DNA of 8,315 nt from CAYWTX01 sp964461295 (GTDB lineage Bacteria > Planctomycetota > Phycisphaerae > SM23-33), in assembly GCA_964461295.1 (NCBI GenBank), contig CAYWTX010000430.1:1-8315 (forward strand). Reading direction: 5' to 3'. The notes below the pieces were generated by a model. The model was not told the origin of the DNA and made no database searches. It worked only from the letters and a program-made list of their open reading frames with translations. Positions 1 through 6,711 of the stretch are shown here, in pieces. The stretch's first letter is position 1; each line of letters begins with the position of its first letter. The position numbers and the translations under genes were made by a program.

Positions 1-1
1 G

Positions 2-1579
2 GTGTTTCTGCTGGTGTGGTTCTTCCTGTTCCGGCGGCTGGGGGCGGCGGCCAGCGGAGGAGGCTTCCTGGGCAGCTTCGGCCGTTCGCGCCACCGCGTG
101 TTGAACAAGGAGCACACGAACGTCACGTTCAACGACGTGGCCGGCATCGAGGAAGCCAAGGACGAAGTCGCCGAGGTGATCGAATTCCTGAAGAACCCGC
201 GGCGGTTCCAGCGGCTGGGCGGGCGGATTCCGCGCGGCGTGCTGCTGGTAGGCGAGCCGGGATGCGGCAAGACGCTGTTGGCCAAGGCGATCGCCGGCGA
301 GGCGGAGGTGCCTTTCTTCAGCATCTCCGGCAGCGACTTTGTCGAGATGTTCGTCGGCGTGGGCGCCAGCCGCGTGAGGGACCTGTTCAAGCAGGCGAAG
401 GACTCGGCGCCGTGCATCATCTTCCTGGACGAGATCGACGCCGTGGGGCGCCGCCGCGGCATGGGCTTCACCACCGGCGGACACGACGAGCGCGAGCAGA
501 CCCTCAACGCCATCCTCGTCGAGATGGACGGCTTCGACTCCAGCGACCAGGTGATCGTCATCGCGGCCACCAACCGCGGCGACGTGCTCGACCCGGCGCT
601 GACGCGCCCGGGGCGGTTCGACCGCCAGATCAACGTGCCCCTGCCGGACCTGACCGGACGGTTCGCGATCCTGAAAATCTATGCCGCCAAGGTGACGTGC
701 GCCCCGGACGTGGACCTCCAGCGGCTGGCCCGCGGCACGCCCATGTTCAGCGGCGCGGACCTGGCGGCGCTGATGAACGAGGCCGCCATCGCGGCCACCA
801 TGGCCAACAAAGACCACGTGGACCAGTCGGACATGGAAGAGGCCCGCGACAAGGTTCGCTGGGGCCGCGCCCGCAAGAGCCGGGCGGTCGACGAGCGGGA
901 GAAGGAGACGACGGCGTACCACGAGGCCGGGCACGCCGTGGTGCAGATGCTGACGCCCGAGGCCGACCCGCTCCACAAGATCTCCATCATCCCGCGCGGG
1001 CCGATGGGCGGGGCGACCATGTCGCTGCCCGAGAAGGACCGCTACATCTACACCCGCCGCTACTGCCAGGCCCTGCTGTGCGTCTGCTTTGGCGGGCGCC
1101 TGGCCGAGGAAATGTTCTGCAACGACCCCTCCAGCGGAGCCGCCGCCGACATCGCCCAGGCGACGGAGATCGCCCGGAAAATGGTACTCGACTGGGGCAT
1201 GAGCGAGAAACTGGGCTTCGTCCACTACGCCGGCGACGACCGCAACCCGATGATGCCCGATATGGGGGGCAAGGATTACTCCGATGCCACCGCCCAACTG
1301 ATCGACCAGGAAGTCAAGGCGATCATCGAAGAGGCCCGCATCCGCTCGCGGGCCCTGCTCGAGGCCCACCGCGACAGACTCGCCGACCTGGCGGCCGCCC
1401 TGCTGAAGTACGAGACGCTGTCCGGCGACGAGGCCAAGCAGATTCTCGACGGCCAGCCCCTGGACAAACCCACCGTCGGCGACCTGCTCCAACGCGAGCA
1501 GGCGAAGTCCCGGCCGGCGCACGCGTCGTCAGTGGCGCCTCCGCCGGTGCCCGGCGGGGCCGTGCCGGAAACCGCGTAG
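2..1579 (+). CDS. ftsH: ATP-dependent zinc metalloprotease FtsH, 5'-truncated by the window edge
   Basis: FtsH is a membrane-anchored hexameric AAA+ protease that unfolds and degrades membrane and regulatory proteins. The readable part (525 residues) opens inside a hydrophobic segment (about residues 1-10) that matches the second transmembrane helix of FtsH. The first helix and the periplasmic domain, roughly 110 residues by comparison with E. coli FtsH, lie upstream of the window, so the GTG at base 2 is probably not the true start. Visible motifs are Walker A GEPGCGKT (84-91; the usual form is GPPGTGKT), pore loop FVGVG (117-121), Walker B IIFLDEID (139-146), the second region of homology with RPGRFDR (202-208), the zinc site HEAGH (307-311) and a likely third zinc ligand, Asp383. 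The C-terminus ends in a Pro/Ala-rich tail. All catalytic residues are present, so the enzyme should be active. Confidence 0.96.
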   Translation: MFLLVWFFLFRRLGAAASGGGFLGSFGRSRHRVLNKEHTNVTFNDVAGIEEAKDEVAEVIEFLKNPRRFQRLGGRIPRGVLLVGEPGCGKTLLAKAIAGEAEVPFFSISGSDFVEMFVGVGASRVRDLFKQAKDSAPCIIFLDEIDAVGRRRGMGFTTGGHDEREQTLNAILVEMDGFDSSDQVIVIAATNRGDVLDPALTRPGRFDRQINVPLPDLTGRFAILKIYAAKVTCAPDVDLQRLARGTPMFSGADLAALMNEAAIAATMANKDHVDQSDMEEARDKVRWGRARKSRAVDEREKETTAYHEAGHAVVQMLTPEADPLHKISIIPRGPMGGATMSLPEKDRYIYTRRYCQALLCVCFGGRLAEEMFCNDPSSGAAADIAQATEIARKMVLDWGMSEKLGFVHYAGDDRNPMMPDMGGKDYSDATAQLIDQEVKAIIEEARIRSRALLEAHRDRLADLAAALLKYETLSGDEAKQILDGQPLDKPTVGDLLQREQAKSRPAHASSVAPPPVPGGAVPETA

Positions 1580-1581
1580 GA

Positions 1582-1609
1582 ATTGCCGATTGCCGATTGC
1601 CGATTGTCG
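1582..1609. repeat. Heptanucleotide tandem repeat, four units
   Basis: Four consecutive 7-bp units of ATTGCCG (the last one ATTGTCG) begin 3 bp after the ftsH stop codon. The period is exact. Short tandem heptamers of this kind are known as intergenic repeats in several bacterial groups. No function can be assigned here. Confidence 0.85.
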
Positions 1610-1657
1610 AGCCGCCTGTCGGGAAGCACGGCATGGCAGGGATCGGAGAAGATCAGG

Positions 1658-1795
1658 CAGGTAACGCTGTCATCTCAGTGGGAAAAGCTCGTGCGGGAGA
1701 AGGTGGAGTCCGGCCGCTTCGGATCGCCCACGGAGGAGGGGATAGAACTCTACCGAGTTCTGCGCGGCGCCAGAGATGCCGCAAGTCTCCTGTAG
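1658..1795 (+). pseudogene. Remnant of a ParD/CC2985-like antitoxin
   Basis: This frame encodes about 45 residues beginning QVTLSSQWEKLVREKVESGR and continuing with FGSPTEE. That resembles the N-terminal ribbon-helix-helix region of ParD-type antitoxins (consensus roughly VTLxxxxExLVREKVxSGRFGSxxEV). The usual start codon directly before VTL is missing. The open frame extends back only to a TTG at 1583 inside the heptamer repeat. An ATG at 1633 lies in another frame, one base out of register. The second helix (EEGIELYRVL) is a poor match and the protein stops early. No ParE-like toxin follows, because the next gene lies on the opposite strand. The most likely reading is a decayed orphan antitoxin; a chance match or an unusually short gene with a TTG start remain possible. 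Confidence 0.4.
1744..1761. repeat. Perfect 7-bp hairpin with tetraloop
   Basis: AGAACTC and GAGTTCT flank the loop TACC, forming an 18-base perfect stem-loop inside the ParD-like remnant. No T-run follows on either strand, so it is not a classical intrinsic terminator. It could be the 3' end structure of the ftsH transcript or chance. Confidence 0.45.
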
Positions 1796-1897
1796 TCCCG
1801 GCATAGTCAAGTACCGTTTTCCTCAACTTTGTCGGCGCCTCGCCGTGAGGGAACCGCGGGCGCTGTCTTCCTGAAACGTCGCCGTCATCCCGGCCTG

Positions 1898-2389
1898 TCA
1901 CTTCGTCGCGTCAGAGTTGCTGTCGTCGACGCCGCCTATGGGCGCGGGGCCCGCATCGGTGCTCTTGCCCGCTCCGCCGGCCGGCACGGACGGAGGTTTC
2001 ACGTTGATCGGCTCGATGGACTGGAGAACGCCGTGGGTGCGAGCATCGATGTGCACCCGATAGCGGATCAGAAGCTCCTGCGTCTTTCCGTGCTTCCTGA
2101 GGATGTCCTTGATCTGCTGGCCATGGCTGCTCTTGAGCGCGAGCACCAGCGGAGATTCCTGGCGGCCGGGCTTGGCGGAGTAGAAGTCGCCGATCACCCC
2201 CGTGGTGGCGAGAACAGTGCTTTCCACCATCTGGCCGTTGAAGGTCTGGGTGTCGGCGATCACGTCTCGGACGTCCACGACGGCGGCGGCAGTGGTCGCC
2301 CCCTTGCCCCCCCTGTTGCCGCCGCAACCCGCCAACGCCGCAACCGCCATCGCCCCTGAAACAAGAATGGCCCTCGATGCCGCGTTCAT
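1898..2389 (-). CDS. Predicted lipoprotein, possibly with an OB-like fold
   Basis: This is a 163-residue protein of unknown function. The N-terminus is a lipoprotein signal: Arg6, a hydrophobic stretch (7-21) and the lipobox L19-A20-G21-C22, followed by Gly. It should therefore be lipidated at Cys22 and anchored to a membrane. The mature part has a Gly/Ala-rich linker, then a compact domain (about 40-135) that starts with VVDVRDVIADTQTFNGQ. The phrase 'TFNGQxV' is reminiscent of small OB-fold domains, but that is inference. The C-terminus (about 136-163) is Pro/Gly/Asp-rich and probably disordered. A GTG at 2407 would add six residues. The ATG at 2389 is preferred because AAGGA ends 7 bases before it and the signal peptide then begins normally. 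The gene starts 22 bp after the stop of the 35-aa gene, so the two are probably co-transcribed. Confidence 0.8.
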   Translation of the reverse strand: MNAASRAILVSGAMAVAALAGCGGNRGGKGATTAAAVVDVRDVIADTQTFNGQMVESTVLATTGVIGDFYSAKPGRQESPLVLALKSSHGQQIKDILRKHGKTQELLIRYRVHIDARTHGVLQSIEPINVKPPSVPAGGAGKSTDAGPAPIGGVDDSNSDATK

Positions 2390-2396
2390 CGCGAGT

Positions 2397-2405
2397 TCCT
2401 TTCCC
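2397..2405 (-). promoter_or_regulatory. Shine-Dalgarno site that fixes the lipoprotein start
   Basis: On the minus strand GGGAAAGGA ends 7 bases before the ATG at 2389. It lies inside any translation from the GTG at 2407, which argues for the shorter form. Confidence 0.7.
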
Positions 2406-2411
2406 ACAGCT

Positions 2412-2519
2412 TCATCGCTTAGGCTGCTTCCTGGACGAGACGAACCTGACCACGATCAGCACGACCGCGGCGATAGCCGCGAAACTAGCCAGACCCCACA
2501 GCCACGACAACGCAAGCAT
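2412..2519 (-). CDS. Small single-pass membrane protein, 35 aa
   Basis: This short gene encodes 35 residues beginning MLALSWLWGLASFAAI. Residues 2-24 form one uninterrupted hydrophobic helix, and residues 25-35 are a hydrophilic tail with five Arg/Lys. By the positive-inside rule the tail should face the cytoplasm. On the minus strand AGGAG ends 8 bases before the ATG, a strong ribosome-binding site, and the stop is 22 bp from the start of the downstream lipoprotein gene. Good translation signals, clean topology and operon position together support a real gene. I do not recognise the family. It may be a subunit or regulator that works with the lipoprotein. Confidence 0.7.
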   Translation of the reverse strand: MLALSWLWGLASFAAIAAVVLIVVRFVSSRKQPKR

Positions 2520-2780
2520 CACTGGGTCTCCTGCGGAGCCAACACCGCCGATGTGCACCGTTCACATTACCTGCAACCACGCAAAGGCGGCAGAGCATCG
2601 GCTGGCGAGAACGGAATTGTGAAATACTGAAAGACGACGCGGGACTCGTCCGCGCGGCGGCCGTCGGGGCAGGCGCGGAACGCCCCTTGACCTCGATGCA
2701 CCGGGCACATCCCATCTTCCGGCCCCCGCGAACGCGGGCTCCCGCCGCCAGCGGCGAGGGCGTCCCGGGCCGTTGGCAGC
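2520..2780. other. Intergenic region without a recognisable gene
   Basis: This stretch lies between two minus-strand genes. I see no convincing reading frame on either strand; a 99-codon open frame crossing 2485-2784 has no family resemblance. It should contain the promoter of the 35-aa gene, but no clear -35/-10 pair is visible. GC-rich hairpins occupy 2725-2755. Confidence 0.5.
2725..2755 (-). terminator. Two adjacent GC hairpins, possible terminator of the 46-aa gene
   Basis: CCCGCG-AA-CGCGGG (2725-2738) and GCCGC-CA-GCGGC (2744-2755) are perfect inverted repeats placed 26-56 bp downstream of the stop of the minus-strand 46-aa gene. There is no T-tract, so termination is only suggested by position and stem strength. 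Confidence 0.35.
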
Positions 2781-2921
2781 TCACTTCGCCGACTTGGCGG
2801 CGCGGGCCTCCACGCGGGCGACCTTGCGGACCCGGGCCTTCGCCTTCCGCTTGGCGTTCTTCCGCCGTGTTACTTTCTGGTCCGCCCGCCGCCCGTCAAG
2901 TCTCTCTTTTCGTTCGCCCAT
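2781..2921 (-). CDS. Very basic small protein, 46 aa
   Basis: The gene encodes 46 residues beginning MGERKERLDGRRADQK. About 18 residues are Lys or Arg against four Asp/Glu, and the second half is an Ala/Arg/Lys/Val heptad-like stretch ending AAKSAK. There is no signal peptide, cysteine or membrane segment. It looks like a long charged helix that could bind RNA, DNA or the ribosome, but this is inferred from composition only. The ATG is preceded by AAGGA with a 5-base spacer, a strong ribosome-binding site, and G/C-ending codons fit the neighbouring genes. It lies 138 bp beyond the end of the radical SAM gene on the same strand and probably has its own promoter. I do not recognise the family. 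Confidence 0.7.
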   Translation of the reverse strand: MGERKERLDGRRADQKVTRRKNAKRKAKARVRKVARVEARAAKSAK

Positions 2922-2950
2922 GGTATTCCTTCTGTGTCAAGTGAGGGGGC

Positions 2951-2979
2951 AACGTAGCAGGTTCGGACGCGTTCCGCAA
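2951..2979 (-). promoter_or_regulatory. Possible sigma70-type promoter of the 46-aa gene
   Basis: On the minus strand TTGCGG (2974-2979) and TACGTT (2951-2956) are separated by 17 bp and lie about 30 bp upstream of the ATG at 2921. Both boxes are only partial matches to consensus. Confidence 0.3.
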
Positions 2980-3048
2980 GGACCCGAGGGAAGTCGCACA
3001 GACGCCCAGGCGCACCTGCCCGGGTTGTCGCTCGCGGGCCCCATTGCC

Positions 3049-3061
3049 CCGCTTGCGGTTC
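3049..3061. repeat. 13-mer also found in the 6628-6693 inverted repeat
   Basis: CCGCTTGCGGTTC overlaps the stop codon of the radical SAM gene and recurs exactly at 6632-6644, and inverted at 6677-6689. CCGC-TT-GCGG folds into a minihairpin. It may be a dispersed palindromic unit. Confidence 0.4.
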
Positions 3062-4073
3062 AGCGCGTCGGCGCGCGGCCGCGGTCCAGCAGCAGCGTCG
3101 GCAGCGAGTGCCACAGGCCCACGGGGGTGTAGAGGTTCTCCACCTCGCCGCGGCAGTTGTACCAGCAGTCGCGGCAGGCGTTGCCTCGGCAGGCGGTTTT
3201 CAGCCGCCGGTGAATCACCGACGCCGAGTCGCGGAACAGGTTTGCCACGGGCTCTGCGCGGCGCTCCACGCAGATGGCCACGTCGCCCCTGGAGTCGATG
3301 TTGAAGAACGCCCGCCCGGCGAGGCACCCGCCCACGCCGCCGTGCAGGAACGTGTCGAACTGCGACAAGTACCGCGGGTTGGACAGGAAGTTGCGGTGCC
3401 GCTCACGCAGCGCCAGCAGCCGCGGCGACACCGCCCCGTCGTTGTGCGCATACGCCCGCGAACCCGTCTTCAGGTGCCCGTACGGCTGCACCATGAAGTA
3501 TGCCCCCCGCTCGGCCGCCATCTCCAGCAGGCGGTCCAGTTCGTCGAGGTTGTCGTCCATCAACACGGCGATGACATTCACCCGCTGGTATTTGTGCACC
3601 CGTGCGGCCGAGAAGAGTTCCACGGCCCGCCAGGCCTGGCGCCAGGCGCCGTCCATGCCGCGGCGGCTGTCGTGCCGCCGCTCGTCGGGATAGTCGATGC
3701 TCACCGACACGCCCCATGCGTCGGCCTGCATCAGATCGCGGGCGATCCGCGGCGTGACGAACCAGCCGTTGGTCGTGACGAACGGGAAATGGTACTCGCC
3801 AACGGCAGCCACAATGTCCGGCAGGTCGTGCCGCAGAAGCGGCTCGCCCCCGGCCAGGCTGACCAGCATGGTCCCGCCGGCCGCCAGCTTGCGGGCTCCC
3901 TCGGCATAGTCGCGCAGGGCCGGCTCGGGCGCACGGCCCATGGGGTCGGCCCAGTAGTGGCAGAACCGGCATCGGAAGTTGCAGCGGTACGTCACCTGCC
4001 AGGAACACCACAACGGGTGGTTCGACGTCCATTGTCGAACCAGGCGCATCTTCTTCGTCACGGAACTCAACAT
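3060..4073 (-). CDS. Radical SAM enzyme with SPASM-like C-terminal cysteine cluster
   Basis: This 337-residue protein belongs to the radical SAM superfamily, whose members bind a [4Fe-4S] cluster and cleave S-adenosylmethionine to start radical chemistry. The cluster motif CNFRCRFC supplies Cys31, Cys35 and Cys38. The GGEP SAM-binding motif is at 75-78, and 'TTNGWFVTP' (100-108) fits the third beta strand of the barrel. The C-terminus carries six more cysteines (250, 268, 295, 300, 303, 307), spaced C-x17-C then C-x4-C-x2-C-x3-C. This resembles a SPASM/twitch domain that holds auxiliary Fe-S clusters in peptide- and protein-modifying enzymes. The start lies 15 bp after the stop of the PD40/TPR gene, so the two are very likely one operon. 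The Shine-Dalgarno site is weak, so translational coupling is likely. Substrate unknown; I see no precursor peptide of a known maturase type next to it. Confidence 0.88.
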   Translation of the reverse strand: MLSSVTKKMRLVRQWTSNHPLWCSWQVTYRCNFRCRFCHYWADPMGRAPEPALRDYAEGARKLAAGGTMLVSLAGGEPLLRHDLPDIVAAVGEYHFPFVTTNGWFVTPRIARDLMQADAWGVSVSIDYPDERRHDSRRGMDGAWRQAWRAVELFSAARVHKYQRVNVIAVLMDDNLDELDRLLEMAAERGAYFMVQPYGHLKTGSRAYAHNDGAVSPRLLALRERHRNFLSNPRYLSQFDTFLHGGVGGCLAGRAFFNIDSRGDVAICVERRAEPVANLFRDSASVIHRRLKTACRGNACRDCWYNCRGEVENLYTPVGLWHSLPTLLLDRGRAPTR

Positions 4074-4088
4074 CTGTGGGTCGCTTCG

Positions 4089-6569
4089 TTACTCAGTTGC
4101 TTGCTTACGGTACGCTTGCAGTCTCTTCTCGATCGCCGCCGCCAGCGCCATCCTTCCCGACATCCGCGCCGCTTTGATGGCCGCCTCGGCGGCCGCGGCC
4201 GCATCGCCAGGCCGGCCCGCCGCCCAGTATACCGCGGCCAGGGCGTCCAGCGACTCCGGCGCCGCGGGCCGCGTCACCTCGCACGCCTTCCGCGCCAGGC
4301 GCACGGCCTCGTCGATGTTCCGCAGACCCGCATCGTCGCCGGAGGTTAGCACCAGCGCCAGCCCGCGCAATGCCGGCTCGAATCGCTCGTCGGCCCGCAG
4401 GGCGGCCCGGTAGGCCTTGTCCGCCTCGCGAAGCTTGCCCTGCCCCAGCAGGGCCAGGCCCAACGCCGCCTGCGCGCGAGGGTTTCCTTCGTCGATTCTG
4501 GTCGCCTTCTCCAGGGCATCGGCGGCCTCGGCGAGCTTCCCCGTTTCCAGCAGAAGCGTGCCCAGGTGCAGCAAACCCTCGGCAAACTCGGGCGCCGTCT
4601 CCGCCACGCGTCGGGCGTGCTCCAGGGCCGCGCGGCGGTCACCCCCCGCCGCCAGCGCCAGCGACAGGCAGAAGTGCGCCTGGGCGAAGTCCGGCGCCGT
4701 GGCCACCGCGCGCCGGAAGCTTGCCACGGCTGCATCGTGCCGCCCCGCGGCCAGCAGCGCCCGGCCCAGGTCGCACTGGGCGACCGCGTCATCGGCCTTC
4801 AGCCGCACCGCGCGTTCCAGGTGGACGCGGGCCGCGCCGGCGTCGCCCGTCGCCAGCAGGGCCGCCCCCAGCCGCGAGTGCGCCTCGGCGCAGTTGGCGT
4901 CGATGGAGATCGCCTTGCGGTAGCAGCGCGAAGCCCCGGCGTAGTCCGGCCCGTCCAGGAACGCGTTGCCGGCACGCACGAACGAATCGGCGTTCAGGAA
5001 CCGCTCGCGAATGGCCTCCATCGCCGCCGGCGCCGTGTTCACGAACTCCGGAATGTTGGCCGCCCGCTCGCCCGAGGTGAACCGCTCCAGCAGCACCGCC
5101 GGGGCCGAACGCCCCTGCTCGTCCAAGTGCGCCAACCAAAGCTGCGTGTACGGCCCGTTGGCCTTCGAACTGAACACCAGCCAACGCCCGTTCGGCGAGA
5201 AGCTGTGCCACGAGTTCATCCCCGACGTGTTGCACTCCAGCCGCCGCGACACGCCCCCCCCGGCCGGGACAATCCACAACTCGCTGTCCGGCTGCAGGAG
5301 CATGTAGTTCCTCGATCGGCAGAAGACGATCCACTTGCCGTCGGGCGAGTACTTCGCGAAGTAGTTGCTCGACCCGTTGGCCGAGGCGCCGAGCAACGGC
5401 TCCGCGCGAGGAACTTCCGTTCGCACCGAGAGATCGGCCTCCCTTGTCCCCGGGGGAGGCGAAAACGGCACGCGATACAAGTCGTACTGGAACCCCTTGC
5501 CGCCGCGGAGGAACTCGCCGCATTCCTCGGCCGACAACAACACCTTCCGCTTGTCGCGCAGGTTCGGCAAGTTGGCAGCCGTGGTTCGCGCGAATGCGAT
5601 CCACCTGCCGTCCGGGCTCCACGCGGGGTTGCTCTGCACCCGGTTGGGGTCGCTGGCGCCCGCCAGCGGAAAGTACCGCTTCTCCCGCCGGTCGTACACG
5701 GCCAGCACTCCGCGGAACGGGAAGAACAGTTGCGAGAACGCCAACTCCGGCCGGGCGGCAAAGACGGAGCGGTCCTTCACCATGCTGACGACGTACCGGC
5801 CGTCGGGCGAAACCTGGCTGAGCAGGCCGAACGTCGGCTCGCCGTCCTCGCGCCGGTAGTCGCTCCACGTGATGATCTTCGAATCGTCGAGCACGATCTC
5901 GCGCCCGACGTCGACGATGGCGTAGGATCCCTTGTCGTTGGCGTAGTCGACGTCCATGCCAAGGACGCGCCCGTCGGCGGAGAAGGAGTGACAATTGCCG
6001 CACACCGGCAGCCCTTCCAGCACGATGGGCGGCTGGGCGAGCGAATCGACCGTGCCGAACCGCCAGCGGATGGCGGTGGGGTCCTTGACGGCCTCGGCGA
6101 ACGGCAGGTTCACTTCGCGGTAGAAGATGGGCGCGGCCACCGGCTCGGCGGCGATGCGGAAGGCGACGGCGCCTTCGGCGACGACGGCGCCGCGAGCGTC
6201 CAGGCCCTGCACGCGCAATCGCACCTCGCCAGGTGCCCGCACAATCTCCCGCCACCGCGCAGGTTCGATCCGGACGCGGCTCGTCGAGCAGTCGATCCTA
6301 TCCTCTCCGGCTTCGTTCCGCCGCAAGGTCACGCGATACGAAGAAGCCTTTCCGACCGGCTCCCACGCGATCGTGGGCGGGGCGATGTCGGGCGGAAAGA
6401 CCGCGCCCGCCAGGGGATACGTGATGCCGATGGCGGAAGCCCCCGCGGCGAGTTGGCGCTTCGTTGCCCGCAGGTCGATCCCGATGATCGATAGGGCCAC
6501 GACGGCATATATCGCCGTCAAGGCAAGTAGAATGCCAAATCGTCTTGTCCGTGCTCGGTTGCCGGTCAC
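4089..6569 (-). CDS. Membrane-anchored PD40 beta-propeller/TPR protein with a CxxCH heme-c motif
   Basis: This 826-residue protein has several parts. Residues 11-31 are one hydrophobic helix after an Arg-rich start, a signal anchor that places the rest outside the cytoplasm. Residues about 47-140 look like an Ig/FN3-type beta domain. Cys190-Gly-Asn-Cys-His194 is a CxxCH motif in the phrase CGNCHSFSADG, which I recall from TolB-like proteins of Planctomycetes and Bacteroidetes. WD40-like PD40 repeats follow, marked by SPDGR/SPDGK/SPNGR phrases at about 254, 318, 408 and 458. Residues about 541-800 are TPR repeats for protein-protein contacts. The only plausible start is the GTG at 6569: an in-frame stop lies just upstream and the next ATG is beyond residue 200. 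A TATAAT box sits 8 bp before it. It is followed closely by the radical SAM gene. Heme attachment is predicted from the motif, and the role (scaffold, sensor or electron transfer) is unknown. Confidence 0.85.
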   Translation of the reverse strand: MTGNRARTRRFGILLALTAIYAVVALSIIGIDLRATKRQLAAGASAIGITYPLAGAVFPPDIAPPTIAWEPVGKASSYRVTLRRNEAGEDRIDCSTSRVRIEPARWREIVRAPGEVRLRVQGLDARGAVVAEGAVAFRIAAEPVAAPIFYREVNLPFAEAVKDPTAIRWRFGTVDSLAQPPIVLEGLPVCGNCHSFSADGRVLGMDVDYANDKGSYAIVDVGREIVLDDSKIITWSDYRREDGEPTFGLLSQVSPDGRYVVSMVKDRSVFAARPELAFSQLFFPFRGVLAVYDRREKRYFPLAGASDPNRVQSNPAWSPDGRWIAFARTTAANLPNLRDKRKVLLSAEECGEFLRGGKGFQYDLYRVPFSPPPGTREADLSVRTEVPRAEPLLGASANGSSNYFAKYSPDGKWIVFCRSRNYMLLQPDSELWIVPAGGGVSRRLECNTSGMNSWHSFSPNGRWLVFSSKANGPYTQLWLAHLDEQGRSAPAVLLERFTSGERAANIPEFVNTAPAAMEAIRERFLNADSFVRAGNAFLDGPDYAGASRCYRKAISIDANCAEAHSRLGAALLATGDAGAARVHLERAVRLKADDAVAQCDLGRALLAAGRHDAAVASFRRAVATAPDFAQAHFCLSLALAAGGDRRAALEHARRVAETAPEFAEGLLHLGTLLLETGKLAEAADALEKATRIDEGNPRAQAALGLALLGQGKLREADKAYRAALRADERFEPALRGLALVLTSGDDAGLRNIDEAVRLARKACEVTRPAAPESLDALAAVYWAAGRPGDAAAAAEAAIKAARMSGRMALAAAIEKRLQAYRKQATE

Positions 6570-6577
6570 GGTTGGCG

Positions 6578-6583
6578 ATTATA
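6578..6583 (-). promoter_or_regulatory. Consensus -10 box directly upstream of the PD40/TPR gene
   Basis: On the minus strand a perfect TATAAT ends 8 bp before the GTG at 6569. Transcription would start at or within a base or two of the start codon, giving a leaderless mRNA. No good -35 is seen at 16-18 bp spacing. Confidence 0.55.
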
Positions 6584-6627
6584 AGCTTCCGCGAGCCCAA
6601 ACCCCCATCCTCATGAATGCGCCGCCC

Positions 6628-6693
6628 TCCGCCGCTTGCGGTTCGCGGAGTCCTGGCCGCGCGGCCGGGGGTCTGCGAACCGCAAGCGGCGGA
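6628..6693 (-). terminator. Large 19-bp perfect inverted repeat, likely terminator of the hicBA-crp unit
   Basis: Bases 6628-6646 and 6675-6693 are exact reverse complements. The pairing extends three more steps, one of them G-U. The loop contains the palindrome GGCCGCGCGGCC (6655-6666). It lies 19 bp after the crp stop and upstream of the PD40/TPR promoter, so it is well placed to end transcription of one unit and insulate the next. No T-run follows. Each arm contains the minihairpin CCGC-TT-GCGG, so it may also be a mobile palindromic repeat. Confidence 0.6.
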
Positions 6694-6711
6694 CACCAGG
6701 CTTCCTGCCCG

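Noticed and set aside
16..1806. A 596-codon open frame on the plus strand overlapping ftsH
   Set aside because: It is the Arg/Pro/Gly-rich shadow frame of ftsH, which has all its motifs in the other frame.
1829..2359. A 176-codon plus-strand frame antisense to the lipoprotein gene
   Set aside because: The minus-strand gene has a signal peptide, lipobox and ribosome site; the plus frame has none.
2781..2921. The 46-aa protein as a RiPP precursor for the radical SAM enzyme
   Set aside because: It has no Cys, no leader/core layout and no recognition motif; the composition fits a nucleic-acid-binding protein better.
2935..2940. Perfect TTGACA on the minus strand upstream of the 46-aa gene
   Set aside because: At 17 bp spacing the -10 position reads GCGAAC and lies inside the coding region, so it is not a usable promoter for this gene.
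3108..4349. A 413-codon plus-strand frame antisense to the radical SAM gene
   Set aside because: It is a high-GC antisense shadow with no domain. The minus strand carries intact radical SAM motifs.
4566..6494. A 642-codon plus-strand frame antisense to the PD40/TPR gene
   Set aside because: Low-complexity His/Arg/Val-rich translation typical of antisense frames in GC-rich genes.
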